Shown piece after piece: positions 7,211 through 16,464 of a DNA stretch of 64,000 bases; position 1 is the stretch's first letter, and each line of letters begins with the position of its first letter. Below the pieces are notes generated by a model. The model was not told the origin of the DNA. It saw only the letters and a program-made list of their open reading frames with translations, and did no database searches. Made by a program: the position numbers and the translations under genes. The stretch is taken from NCBI GenBank assembly GCA_965267605.1, contig OZ254088.1:1550001-1614000 (forward strand), in the 5' to 3' direction. The stretch comes from G965267605 sp965267605. GTDB lineage: Bacteria; Bacteroidota; Bacteroidia; Flavobacteriales_E; Vicingaceae.

Positions 7211-10200
7211 CTACTTCTTCGGCTTCTTCAACGAGATGTCATAATCATCAATGTTCCCTTCCATCCTCACGTTTAGGAATCGTGTTTTTCGATTAGGGTC
7301 CTTTTCAATAATTGTTTCATCTCCTGTCTCCCCTCCTGCTGTCTTCTTGTCGCCAAAAAGCCTATAGCGTGCCGCTTCTTTTACTGTAGACCATGGAATT
7401 CTCAGATAATAATCGAAGTTCAACTCCATATCCTGGGTACCCGACAACTCGTAGTGACCAATGCTTGATTCAATGGTCATGTTCGGAATGGTCATGATAC
7501 CATTGGTGATATCCATGTGGTTCTTTAGGGTGTCGAAATGGATGTTGTTCAGATTCTTATCTCCCATGTAGTCAGCTAGCAGCAACATCGGCTCATACTT
7601 CACCAGGCGGCCGTTGGTAACATCAACATCCATATGTACCTCCGATTGATCAAGGTCAGGAACCATATCCGGGTACATCCTCACCTTTCCGGTAATCTTG
7701 GCTGAGAGCTTTCCATGTACGTTTTCAGATACCAGTTCATCTTGTCCGAAATTCTCGAATTTGAAGAATAGCTTATCGATGTCTGCATTCTTCACATGAA
7801 GATTTGGCTTCAAGTAGATATGCTTTGGGTCACTTCCATTGAAGTATCCATTCATATAGAACCACCCGCCTGCGGCCTTTAGCTTAAGGGTATCCATGTA
7901 CAGGTAGTGATTCTTGGTCGTTCGCATTCTCGTGTGAATCTTCTGTAGATCAATGCGGTGATAAATGAAATGACCAATATCCACGTCAAACGTCATATCC
8001 GTGAACGGGAGTTCATACAGGTTGAATGCTTCTGCGTGTTCTTCAATATCATCCGTCTTCTTATGGGTGGCATCGTTGTGATAAACTACCTGCTCTTCCG
8101 CTCCGAGGTTATAATTCGACAATTGATCATAATCGATGTAATTGGCTTTGAACCCTAAATGGTTATCCCGTTTCTTGATCTTCTCATCGTCCCCCAGGTA
8201 ATAATTGAGATCCACATCAAATACTGATCTTCCCATTTTACCATGTAAATTCTCAATAACGATGTGTTCGTCTTCGTAGTGGATCCTGCCGTGGAAATTC
8301 TCAAACCGCATTGGATGTAACTTCATTTTACAATCCAGCTTATCAAGATCCATGTCGATCGAATGCAACTCATGGTTCTTGAAGTGCATGGCGGTGTTAA
8401 TGTGCAACGCTAGCTTATCAAACTCCTCGTGCCGGTAATCCTCAGGAACGTAGTTCTCGCCTTTATATGCAAACACATCGTCCAGGTGTAATGCATCACA
8501 GTTCAATGTGATATCAAGATCTATATCACCATTCAATTCATCCTCCATCCAGAAACCGTAATCATGAATCAATCCATTGAAATGGAAATCTGAAACATCA
8601 ATGTACCCTGTGAAATCCTTGATTCTCAAGTCGTCATCGTCTACCAGGATATCGGCATGGAAATCATGCAGTTCATGCGGGTAATGCTTCAGCTGCGCAT
8701 GCAGATCATCAATAAAGAATTCTCCCACAGGTAGATGCTTAGATTCTGTCATCGCCTTGGCGGAGCTAACAAACGAGAATGACATGTTTAAATCAGTGAT
8801 CTGCTCATCTATAGCTGAACTGTCAGTTCCCTTGTAATGTGTCAATTCGGTTAGGTCCATTTTCTTAGACGCAATTTCCAAGTGGGTCTTTACAGGGATA
8901 TTCGTGTGATGTACGATAGCCGGCAGGTCGGTCACATATCCCTTCATACTGATGTCCGAGTTCCCAAGTACAATCTGACATTTGTCCAGAGTGGCAGCCT
9001 TCCCGTTCATCTCCAAATGCAAATCCATATTGCGAATTGGTGCTGGAAGGTCCTTTGACTCCATTCTAAGATTATCAATCGCCAATTTGGCAAAGTACGC
9101 CTGATTCAAGTCCTTCAAGGCATGCTCAGGGTTGTTCAGATCAATGATGTCATGGAATTTCATTTCCAGGTGAAGGTGACCAGAAGCATTCTTCAAGTCA
9201 TCTAGATTCAGGAACTCAGAAACAAAATCAAGATCGAAGTCCGCATTGAAGGACATATCAACATCGGGCTCATTGAAGTTCTTCACAAAGACGTTCCCTT
9301 TAATCAATCCTTTCTCCGGTCTTGCCCTGATGTCTGACATAGAGAATTCCATCGTGCTTAAATCTCGCTTCACACCATTGCTGAAGTGTCCCTTGAAGCC
9401 CATATCATCCAGCACGCGTTTCTTCCCGGTATTCTCCAAGTAAGCCTCACTTGCTCCGAATTCCGCATGAATCAACGGCATGTTCTCACCGGAAGTCTTG
9501 CCCTTAATTTTACAGTTGAAATAGATCTTGCCAGCATTCTTGTACTGTTCCAGAATCGGAATAATGTCTTCTGGTGCAAAAGCGATTAGCATGTCAAAGT
9601 TTGGCTTGGTCCCCTTTACATTCAGGTCAACCTCCATGTCATTCTTGGTATCAACAGCACCTGCAATTTCAAAATCACCATGCTCCATAACGATACCTGA
9701 CGGTGCAATCACCATCATTCCAGTTTCCTCATTCAGCGCAATGTCTGTATGGAATTCAAAGTGCTTGTGTTTGATAAATGTGGTATCGCCATCATCCATC
9801 ACGTTTAACTCAAATCGCGTATCGATATGCATAGCCAACTCGTCTTCGTTGGTTTTGAACCCGCCATCTGCTTCGTGGATGTATGTCTCGATATCGATCT
9901 TGGTGGCCTCGCTCAACTTGTGGATATCAAGATTTCTGAGTTCAATACTCTGCAAGTGCACAGAAATTGGATCAGCCTCTTCCTCCTGATCATCTGGAGT
10001 AGCCAGGGCATTCGCAAGGTTTGTACTCCCATCTTCATGGATCACAATATTGAAGAAGCCATCTTCAATTAAAAGCGAATGGATGTCGTAATTACCCGAC
10101 AGCAGATCCCATAAATTGAATCCCAGATAAATATCCTTCACCTCAAGAATGGGGTGCTCAGCAGCCTTTTCCTCGTAAACATGTACATCATCAATTTTCA

Positions 10201-10423
10201 GTGACATGTCCGGAAAATTCTCGAAAGGTGCCAGGTGAACATCACCAACTGCCAGCAGCCCTTTATGATGCTGGTTCATAGATTCAATGGAACTCTGAAC
10301 TATCGCGTCCTGCTTGGCATAAATGACCAACAACACAGCACTAAAGAAGATCAGCGGCACACCGATCCCGATGATGGCTACACGCTTCCAGAATTTCTTT
10401 GATTTAAACAGACCTGCTTTCAC
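7211..10423 (-). CDS. large AsmA-like envelope protein
   Basis: Protein of 1070 residues. A single N-terminal membrane helix (about residues 13-34) is followed by a long periplasmic part built from repeated beta segments such as LEVKDIYLGFNLWDLLSGNYDIHSL, the classical AsmA/TamB-like N-terminal pattern. The C-terminal third (GKLSAKITGKVRMYPDMVPD, then NGIMTIPNMTIESSIGHYEL) resembles the AsmA C-terminal domain. Such proteins form long hydrophobic grooves and take part in lipid transport to, or assembly of, the outer membrane. Unusually rich in His and Asp. It stands alone on its transcript; its upstream region shares a large dyad with the divergent DUF4919 gene. Confidence 0.8.
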   Translation of the reverse strand: MKAGLFKSKKFWKRVAIIGIGVPLIFFSAVLLVIYAKQDAIVQSSIESMNQHHKGLLAVGDVHLAPFENFPDMSLKIDDVHVYEEKAAEHPILEVKDIYLGFNLWDLLSGNYDIHSLLIEDGFFNIVIHEDGSTNLANALATPDDQEEEADPISVHLQSIELRNLDIHKLSEATKIDIETYIHEADGGFKTNEDELAMHIDTRFELNVMDDGDTTFIKHKHFEFHTDIALNEETGMMVIAPSGIVMEHGDFEIAGAVDTKNDMEVDLNVKGTKPNFDMLIAFAPEDIIPILEQYKNAGKIYFNCKIKGKTSGENMPLIHAEFGASEAYLENTGKKRVLDDMGFKGHFSNGVKRDLSTMEFSMSDIRARPEKGLIKGNVFVKNFNEPDVDMSFNADFDLDFVSEFLNLDDLKNASGHLHLEMKFHDIIDLNNPEHALKDLNQAYFAKLAIDNLRMESKDLPAPIRNMDLHLEMNGKAATLDKCQIVLGNSDISMKGYVTDLPAIVHHTNIPVKTHLEIASKKMDLTELTHYKGTDSSAIDEQITDLNMSFSFVSSAKAMTESKHLPVGEFFIDDLHAQLKHYPHELHDFHADILVDDDDLRIKDFTGYIDVSDFHFNGLIHDYGFWMEDELNGDIDLDITLNCDALHLDDVFAYKGENYVPEDYRHEEFDKLALHINTAMHFKNHELHSIDMDLDKLDCKMKLHPMRFENFHGRIHYEDEHIVIENLHGKMGRSVFDVDLNYYLGDDEKIKKRDNHLGFKANYIDYDQLSNYNLGAEEQVVYHNDATHKKTDDIEEHAEAFNLYELPFTDMTFDVDIGHFIYHRIDLQKIHTRMRTTKNHYLYMDTLKLKAAGGWFYMNGYFNGSDPKHIYLKPNLHVKNADIDKLFFKFENFGQDELVSENVHGKLSAKITGKVRMYPDMVPDLDQSEVHMDVDVTNGRLVKYEPMLLLADYMGDKNLNNIHFDTLKNHMDITNGIMTIPNMTIESSIGHYELSGTQDMELNFDYYLRIPWSTVKEAARYRLFGDKKTAGGETGDETIIEKDPNRKTRFLNVRMEGNIDDYDISLKKPKK

Positions 10424-10448
10424 TACCCACGAATTTAAACAACATCTG

Positions 10449-10510
10449 CGCCAAAACTAGTACCTGGTGAAAAGTGTATATTAAATATTCACCAACGTAA
10501 CCTTTTGGCG
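10449..10510. promoter_or_regulatory. nested, co-centred inverted repeats between divergent genes
   Basis: Outer arms CGCCAAAA (10449-10456) and TTTTGGCG (10503-10510) and inner arms TGGTGAA (10465-10471) and TTCACCA (10488-10494) are all perfect and share one centre (10479/10480). The minus-strand outer arm overlaps a TAGTTTTG -7 box (10459-10452) for the AsmA-like gene. This fits a two-site operator serving both directions. Confidence 0.6.
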
Positions 10511-10528
10511 ATTTCAGATTAGGTCGAT

Positions 10529-11155
10529 ATGAAGAGCATTACATTAATTATTTGCACACTGGGATTAATTTTCAACACAACCACAATACTAGCACAACGA
10601 CCAGATTCATTGCCCAGTTATGAGCAGTACATGGCAAAGCTGGATAAAAATGAAACTGACATTGATTACAAAGATTTCAGAATCAGTTACCTCTACTCCA
10701 CTCCGTTCAAGACCAAGTGGAGTTCCAACTACGATGAACAAAAGCAGCTTGTATACAAATACATCAAGAAGCGGAAGTTTCAGAAGATTATTGCTGCGTG
10801 TAATGAGATGCTGAAGAGCGATTATACCAGCATGTTTGCTCACAAGTATCTTCAGCAGACCTACAAGATTCTCGGTGACTCAGGACTGTATCACAAACAC
10901 CACGATATTGAATTCGGATTGCTTCGGTCTATTGTAAAGCAAGGTGATGGGGCCTCATGTTCAACAGCTTGGTCGGTTACACAGGTCGAGGAAGAATACT
11001 TCATTCTAAGAATGATCGGAGCAATGCTCACGAAGCAGAGCTTGGTTGGGAGTTGTGACCGAATGAATGTAAATGTGAAAGGTGATAAACGTACTTATTG
11101 GTTCAATGTGTACTGGGTGTTCAAGGGCAGAGACGAGTTAAAGAGCAAGAAATAA
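10529..11155 (+). CDS. DUF4919 domain-containing secreted protein
   Basis: Protein of 208 residues with a signal peptide ending near ILAQR. The mature part matches the DUF4919 layout: SYEQYMAKLDKNETDIDYKDFRISYLYS near the N-terminus, a helical middle, then DGASCSTAWSVTQVEEEYFILRMI and a C-terminal YWFNVYWVF strand. The family is widespread in Bacteroidota and of unknown function. It is divergent from the AsmA-like gene across a 105-bp region holding the nested dyad. Confidence 0.8.
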   Translation: MKSITLIICTLGLIFNTTTILAQRPDSLPSYEQYMAKLDKNETDIDYKDFRISYLYSTPFKTKWSSNYDEQKQLVYKYIKKRKFQKIIAACNEMLKSDYTSMFAHKYLQQTYKILGDSGLYHKHHDIEFGLLRSIVKQGDGASCSTAWSVTQVEEEYFILRMIGAMLTKQSLVGSCDRMNVNVKGDKRTYWFNVYWVFKGRDELKSKK

Positions 11156-11239
11156 AAAAGCTATTAATCGATATATTGAAGGCGTACGTTTAGGTTCGAT
11201 CAAATCTATTTTATCCACTAACATCAATCTCTTTAAAAC

Positions 11240-12067
11240 ATGATCATTACACAAAAATCAATGAACGGTAAGGCCCACCAATGGCTAAATACAGATTGGA
11301 GGTTTGCAGCGTTATGCTGTACATGGGTTGTTGCATTCATCTTACTACTCAAACCGTTCAACACCCACCATAGTGGAAGCATTCATTTGATCAAATCTCT
11401 GGGGGTCATTTGTGGCACATTTACTTTCCTCTATTTGATCATATCAAAATTCGGTAACCCCAGAAGCGTCTTCCAGACTGTATTCATTTTAATTGCAACG
11501 GCCGTTACATCCAAGTTTTTGCATTGGCAATTTACGCTGTCAGGCATGAGTCTTGGGGCTTTTTCTTATTGGGTATACGGCACCCTCATTACGTTCTCTG
11601 CCCCCTTCATTCTAAGACACATCTATTTAAGAAGGCTCGAAAATCTGGACGGATCGGTAGACAAACATTTTGATCCTAGGTCATCTGTTTTTATAGCAGA
11701 CAATGATCTTCAACTCGACCCACTCCTGATAAGAGATTTTCTATTTGCACACTCTGCAAAGAACTACATTGAACTTACAATACTGAAGGATGGAGAGCTC
11801 AAGAAAATTCTGGTTCGCTCCACTATGAAGGGATTCAACGATGTGCTCTCTACAAAATGGATACAGAGATGTCATAAATCGTATTTCATTAACATTCTGA
11901 AAATAGATCATATAAAGGGCAACAAAAGGGGCTACACGGCCAAGATAAAGGCGAACAAAGACCTGAACATTCCCATATCTGCTACTTATTTCACTTCTGT
12001 TCAGGAGAAGCTCCATTCAAGAACGGCACAAAATGTTCAATTAGGACACAGAAAGGATCTACTGTGA
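11240..12067 (+). CDS. membrane-tethered LytTR family transcriptional regulator
   Basis: Protein of 275 residues. Four hydrophobic segments (about residues 22-42, 53-72, 77-96 and 104-128) place the N-terminal half in the inner membrane. Residues ~165-262 form a LytTR DNA-binding domain: FLFAHSAKNYIELTILKDG, then LVRSTMKGFNDVL, IQRCHKSYFINILKIDHIKG and IPISATYFTSV, in the usual order. There is no receiver domain, so the signal presumably enters through the membrane part. The next gene starts 51 bp downstream on the same strand. Confidence 0.85.
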   Translation: MIITQKSMNGKAHQWLNTDWRFAALCCTWVVAFILLLKPFNTHHSGSIHLIKSLGVICGTFTFLYLIISKFGNPRSVFQTVFILIATAVTSKFLHWQFTLSGMSLGAFSYWVYGTLITFSAPFILRHIYLRRLENLDGSVDKHFDPRSSVFIADNDLQLDPLLIRDFLFAHSAKNYIELTILKDGELKKILVRSTMKGFNDVLSTKWIQRCHKSYFINILKIDHIKGNKRGYTAKIKANKDLNIPISATYFTSVQEKLHSRTAQNVQLGHRKDLL

Positions 12068-12117
12068 AGTAAGCATTGACCTGGACAGTAGTTTTATGTT
12101 TTCAGAACTTGATGAAT

Positions 12118-13353
12118 ATGAAACAAATCCTAACTTTTCTACTGTTAACAACACTGTGCGGAGCTACCTATTCGCAAACAGGAAGCTTGCTTTTTCGATC
12201 TGGCTTTGAGCCAACAACCGATACTACCTTGCAAGGCCCAAGCGGTGCTGATATACATGGTGTGGACAATAGTTTCGCATCAGATAACGATTGGCAGTCT
12301 GATCTTGAAGGGGCACCAAACAATTGCTCTTTTACTCTTCAATATCAGGGTGGAGATGATACGATGCGGTTAGCTGAAATAGCCAAAGATCCATTGAACC
12401 CGCTTAATAATGTCCTTCATTTCTGGATCGATTATCCCAACGTGCCCGTTGACTCAGTTACGCGTAAAGGAAGGGTGCAGGGTAATTTGTATAACTGCTC
12501 TACGGGGTTTGACAATTTGTTCTATTCCATTCGGCTTTTTCTTCCGTCAGATCTTGACACATTAAAGTACGTGCCAAAAGATATTAAATGGTTTACCCTC
12601 ATGGAGTTTTGGAACAATTCTAATTGGATCGACCCAGCCAATGGATTCCGTGTGAGTCTAAATCTTCAAATGATTGACGGAGGAAACGGAACAACCCCGG
12701 ATCCGTTGCGATTTGGTGTTCACGGGCAGATATATGATACTGTTTCAACGGAATTTGATTCAACGATATGGGAAATTACCAATATGAGCTTCGCAATTCC
12801 AACCAACAAGTGGATGACCATAAAGATCAACTACATCGAGGGTAACAACACAACAGGTAAGTTTTACATGACCATTCAGCCTGATGGCGACCCGGAAACC
12901 GTTCTCTTCAATCTCAACAATTGGACACACCATCCAGGGGATTCAACTCCCGATGGTTTAACACACCATAATCCTGTTAAAATGTACACTTCAGGGGCGT
13001 TGATCGACAGTCTGAGAAACTGGGGTAAATTGACCCATGTTTATTGGGACGACTACATGGTATGGTCGGACAGTATAGTTCCCACCTCTATTACTCCACG
13101 ATCACACCCAACCGCTCTTCGTATTTACCCGAACCCAACCAATGGGACTGCACATGTAGACATTGGATCAATAGCGGATGATGGCCCCACTCTTAACGTA
13201 TACGATGTCCTGGGGCGAAATGTGTTGAGCAGTACGGGAATCAGCTCCAGGGAAATACTGATAGACTTAAGCGGTTTCCCAATGGGATTGTACTATGCGG
13301 AAGTAATCTCGGATGATAAGATTATGGGCTATGGAAAGATCATCAAGCGATAG
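12118..13353 (+). CDS. T9SS-secreted jelly-roll (polysaccharide-lyase-like) protein, paralogue 1
   Basis: About 411 residues from the ATG at 12118, which gives a clean signal peptide MKQILTFLLLTTLCGATYSQ; ATGs at 12112 and 12076 are alternatives. Residues ~20-325 look like a concanavalin-type jelly roll of the heparin-lyase-I/PL-like kind (GADIHGVDNSFASDNDW, then LAEIAKDPLNPLNNVLHF, EFWNNSNW and VYWDDYMVW). The last ~80 residues are a type A sorting domain starting YPNPTNG. Catalytic residues cannot be assigned by eye, so binding and cleavage are both possible. The following gene is a clear paralogue and overlaps it by 23 nt. Confidence 0.7.
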   Translation: MKQILTFLLLTTLCGATYSQTGSLLFRSGFEPTTDTTLQGPSGADIHGVDNSFASDNDWQSDLEGAPNNCSFTLQYQGGDDTMRLAEIAKDPLNPLNNVLHFWIDYPNVPVDSVTRKGRVQGNLYNCSTGFDNLFYSIRLFLPSDLDTLKYVPKDIKWFTLMEFWNNSNWIDPANGFRVSLNLQMIDGGNGTTPDPLRFGVHGQIYDTVSTEFDSTIWEITNMSFAIPTNKWMTIKINYIEGNNTTGKFYMTIQPDGDPETVLFNLNNWTHHPGDSTPDGLTHHNPVKMYTSGALIDSLRNWGKLTHVYWDDYMVWSDSIVPTSITPRSHPTALRIYPNPTNGTAHVDIGSIADDGPTLNVYDVLGRNVLSSTGISSREILIDLSGFPMGLYYAEVISDDKIMGYGKIIKR

Positions 13354-14338
13354 ATCGTACAAAGATTATTCAGTCTCGTTGGCGATGATCCTGTTCGTTG
13401 TTCTTACCATTTCATGTAAAAAGCGTAGTACTAACTGCGGATTGGAATGTATCTATCAACCCAACGATCTGGCCTTTAACTTCGGTTTTGAAAATGTTTC
13501 GCTTGTTCAAACGGGAAATAACGCGCATATCACAGGAGTTGACACCGCCTTCACCTCCAACAATAATTGGGGTGATTATATTGATAATGACCAAGGCAAT
13601 CTAAACATCAATTACGAAGATGGGAGTATTTCAGAACGAATCGCTGAAATTGTACGTGATCCGCAAGATCCCACGAACAGCGTATTGCACTTTAACATTA
13701 CAAGTCCCAATGTATATAAAGGCAAGAAACCCGAAAAAGCACGGATTCAGCTCCAATACCACAACACTCAGTGCGTAAAGGAGTACTACCAAAGTTGTCG
13801 GATATTCTTACCAAAATCCAACATGGAGCATCTTCGGCAAGATGACGATCTGATCTACTGGCTATCGATATTCGAATTCTGGAATAACGGTAACTGGACC
13901 GGGGAAAAATACCCTTTCAGAATTACTGTAGGCTTGTGGAAAGATCAAGGAAGCGGTGCGGATATAGTATTTCAGGTAAAGGGTGAGAAAGACAAAAAGC
14001 TAGGTGGTTTTGAGGACCTCTGGCATGAAAAGACTGACAACTACCCCGTACCATTTGGTAAGTGGTTTGAACTTGAAATGTATTTGCAAGAGGGAGATGC
14101 AAACAACGGGCGGTTTTACCTGGCTATCATCCCTGAAGGTGGATCAAAAACGGTTCTATTCGATATTCATAACTACACCCAACATCCGAAGGAGAAATGT
14201 CCTGACGGATTTACCCACATTCACCCATTGAAATGGTACACTTCAAAGGAAGTGGTAGATCATATGAAATCTGGAGGGTATGGGCTTGAGATTTTCTGGG
14301 ATGATCTTGTGGTTTACCGAAATAAGAAGCCACAATAA
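13331..14338 (+). CDS. lipoprotein paralogue of the upstream jelly-roll protein
   Basis: About 335 residues from the ATG at 13331, chosen because it supplies a charged region before the hydrophobic stretch and lipobox LTISC (Cys about residue 29); the ATG at 13385 would leave almost no n-region. The body repeats the motifs of the preceding protein (NAHITGVDTAFTSNNNW, IAEIVRDPQDPTNSVLHF, EFWNNGNW, IFWDDLVVY), so the pair arose by tandem duplication. It lacks the T9SS sorting domain and has a lipid anchor instead. It overlaps the upstream gene by 23 nt and ends at a strong hairpin terminator. Confidence 0.7.
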   Translation: MERSSSDRSYKDYSVSLAMILFVVLTISCKKRSTNCGLECIYQPNDLAFNFGFENVSLVQTGNNAHITGVDTAFTSNNNWGDYIDNDQGNLNINYEDGSISERIAEIVRDPQDPTNSVLHFNITSPNVYKGKKPEKARIQLQYHNTQCVKEYYQSCRIFLPKSNMEHLRQDDDLIYWLSIFEFWNNGNWTGEKYPFRITVGLWKDQGSGADIVFQVKGEKDKKLGGFEDLWHEKTDNYPVPFGKWFELEMYLQEGDANNGRFYLAIIPEGGSKTVLFDIHNYTQHPKEKCPDGFTHIHPLKWYTSKEVVDHMKSGGYGLEIFWDDLVVYRNKKPQ

Positions 14339-14363
14339 AACCCCGGCCATCAGACCGGGGTTT
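14338..14363. terminator. bidirectional intrinsic terminator
   Basis: Perfect 9-bp stem AAACCCCGG / CCGGGGTTT with an 8-nt loop between two convergent genes. A-rich and T-rich flanks serve both directions. Confidence 0.85.
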
Positions 14364-14383
14364 CAATATAGTTTGTTGCAGTA

Positions 14384-14965
14384 TTAGTCTGCAGTATACG
14401 TCATAGTACCTGTAGTTGTTGATGAGTAGCCGGTTGATGTTGTTTTTGTGTCAATCACAACAACAATCTCCTTGCTTGACAACTTGTCGAAACGAACGGT
14501 GCTCGCCTGCCACAAAGTTTTGCCCTCAACAGTTGTAGTACCACTTGCATCTACAATCTTGGTTACTGTCATAGTAATTGCTTCCTTGCCTTTAATATCA
14601 GCTTCTTTGCTCTTACCCATGAACTGCCAATAACCTTCCTGCGTAGTAGTGTTACCATCATCAACTACTGCCAACTTGTAAGATCCGTCCTTTTCGAAGG
14701 TCATCTCTTCAGTGTAAGGTGTTGTATTTGCTGCGCCACCTGCAGTCACCGTCCTATTCGTACCGTCAAAACTGTACGTAGTTGTATTGGTAGTACCACT
14801 AAAAGTCGTAGAACTGGTTTGATCTCCAGAACTCAATTTCCAATCACCAGCCAGTCTCCCTTTACGAGACTTCAAAGAAAGTGCTGGATCATTTTCGCCT
14901 TTCTTACATGCTGTTACCGAAGCAATCGTCAACAACGCTAAGGCATATATCTTGAATGTTTTCAT
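14384..14965 (-). CDS. small lipocalin-like lipoprotein, tandem copy 1
   Basis: Protein of 193 residues with a lipobox SVTAC (Cys20) followed by KKGENDPALSLKSRKGRLAG, then a beta-rich body with GDWKLSSGDQ, YTEEMTFEKDGSYKLAV and GYWQFMG, typical of lipocalin-like META/DUF-type small beta-barrel lipoproteins. It is a clear paralogue of the next gene upstream on this strand (NDPALSLKSRK and a RLAG(D/E)W block in both), 21 bp away. Very rich in Thr and Ser. Function unknown. Confidence 0.7.
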   Translation of the reverse strand: MKTFKIYALALLTIASVTACKKGENDPALSLKSRKGRLAGDWKLSSGDQTSSTTFSGTTNTTTYSFDGTNRTVTAGGAANTTPYTEEMTFEKDGSYKLAVVDDGNTTTQEGYWQFMGKSKEADIKGKEAITMTVTKIVDASGTTTVEGKTLWQASTVRFDKLSSKEIVVVIDTKTTSTGYSSTTTGTMTYTAD

Positions 14966-14986
14966 CTTGCTAAATGTTGTGTGTTA

Positions 14987-15571
14987 TTACTTCTTCTCAA
15001 ACGTCATGGTACCCTTGTAATCATCAGTATCACCGCTAGAGTCAATGATCTTGAAGTCGTAAAGGATTACCAGTTCTTTGCTTGAAAGCTTATCCAATGT
15101 GTATACTACATCACTTAGGTTCGACTTTCCTTCATAGTTACTGGTAGTACCTCCACTCACGGTGGTTCTGGCATAGATGCTAATCGCTTCCTTGTTCTTC
15201 TTCTCAGCGCTCTTGCTCTTGCCAAGGAACTGCCAGAAACCCTCTTCAGTGTAGGTATCTCCGTCATCCACTTCCGTAGAATTGTACTTTCCTTTCTTAT
15301 CAAACTCCCACGTTAGCGTGTATGGTGTTGTTGTAGAGCTGGAACCATCGCTGTACGTCTGGTTTGAGCCTGTAAACGTAGTAGTGTATGTAGTGGATGT
15401 GCCACTGGAAGTGTAGATATTCACCACTTCACCTTCCTTTAAAGTCCACTCTCCAGCGAGCCTGGCTTTTCTAGACTTCAATGAAAGCGCAGGGTCATTG
15501 GCTCCCTTCTTACAGGAAGTCATGGAAAACGCAAGTGCGCCTACCATGATCATAAAAACTGCTTTTCTCAT
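14987..15571 (-). CDS. small lipocalin-like lipoprotein, tandem copy 2
   Basis: Protein of 194 residues with lipobox SMTSC and the same KKGANDPALSLKSRKARLAG opening as its downstream neighbour. The body has the same order: GEWTLKEGEV, TLTWEFDKKGKYNSTEV, GFWQFLGKSKSAEKK, ending in a strand TMTFEKK. The two genes are 21 bp apart and presumably share a transcript. The N-terminal ~50 residues are the best conserved part; the barrel strands have diverged. No function is known. Confidence 0.7.
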   Translation of the reverse strand: MRKAVFMIMVGALAFSMTSCKKGANDPALSLKSRKARLAGEWTLKEGEVVNIYTSSGTSTTYTTTFTGSNQTYSDGSSSTTTPYTLTWEFDKKGKYNSTEVDDGDTYTEEGFWQFLGKSKSAEKKNKEAISIYARTTVSGGTTSNYEGKSNLSDVVYTLDKLSSKELVILYDFKIIDSSGDTDDYKGTMTFEKK

Positions 15572-15759
15572 TTTGATTGATTTGGTTTATGGAACTCTTC
15601 TTATCAAATTTCAGACCATAAATATCAGCATAAAGTGTTTCCCTACTACCCGGCCACACTTTTCATTTACGATTATTTGGTCGGGAAATTAGTCGCTCAC
15701 TGTTGATAACCCTTTTCTTCGCATCTTGGCTTAACTTGCTCACTAAGTAACTTCACCCC

Positions 15760-16359
15760 GTGATTGCCAAGATTCTAAGTAACAACACTCAGTTTCACTT
15801 TGCCTTTTCCGAAAAGCACCAAGACTGGGTGGAAGACTTCGAAGGCCACCTAGAAGAGAACCTGCGTACGGGAAAGATCTCAGGTGACCTGGAAACACTA
15901 GTGCTTACCTACCATGCGCACATTAACTACTGGATGAACGGTTATGGTGAAAATGCAGAGATCCTCGAAACTTTAATTTCATACGGATACGAAGAAGAAT
16001 CATTTAATCTACCATCCTTTAGTGGACCTGGTGTGATCATTCCAGAGGGTGTCATCAAGATCAATAATGTAGAACCGATGCAAGTGGTAGGCGCCATGGA
16101 TAATGGTGACCAAATCATGTTTGATGCGGAGGCCGGACTTCGCTTGTTCGATTTAGAGACCACCGTATTCCTTGCTATGAATGAAGGTACCGAGATCACC
16201 ATCGATGAAGTTACCTCTCATTATTTCATGACGGAAATGGCCTATGCAGAGTTCGAAGCTACGTATCTCGATGCGATAGCAGACCTGAACGATATTTATG
16301 CCGGGCAGGATTTCGAACAGAGAATACTTCCCTCCAACGTGGATCCTGTAGCCGACTGA
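15760..16359 (+). CDS. hypothetical acidic cytosolic protein
   Basis: Protein of 199 residues starting from GTG at 15760; no ATG is available near the natural N-terminus. No signal peptide or membrane segment. It is acidic and helical at the start (HQDWVEDFEGHLEENLRTGK), has a Gly/Pro-rich middle (FSGPGVIIPEGVIKI) and a helical end. No family recognised. The 188-bp upstream region holds an imperfect inverted repeat (CCCGGCCA near 15652, TGGTCGGG near 15680) but no clear promoter. Confidence 0.55.
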   Translation: MIAKILSNNTQFHFAFSEKHQDWVEDFEGHLEENLRTGKISGDLETLVLTYHAHINYWMNGYGENAEILETLISYGYEEESFNLPSFSGPGVIIPEGVIKINNVEPMQVVGAMDNGDQIMFDAEAGLRLFDLETTVFLAMNEGTEITIDEVTSHYFMTEMAYAEFEATYLDAIADLNDIYAGQDFEQRILPSNVDPVAD

Positions 16360-16464
16360 ACTAACTCCTTGTTCGTTGATGCTATCCCAAGGAATTGGAC
16401 ATTAAGTGTGCTACCACAATCCACATCAATGTATTGCGTTAAATTTTGGACTAACTTTATAGAT

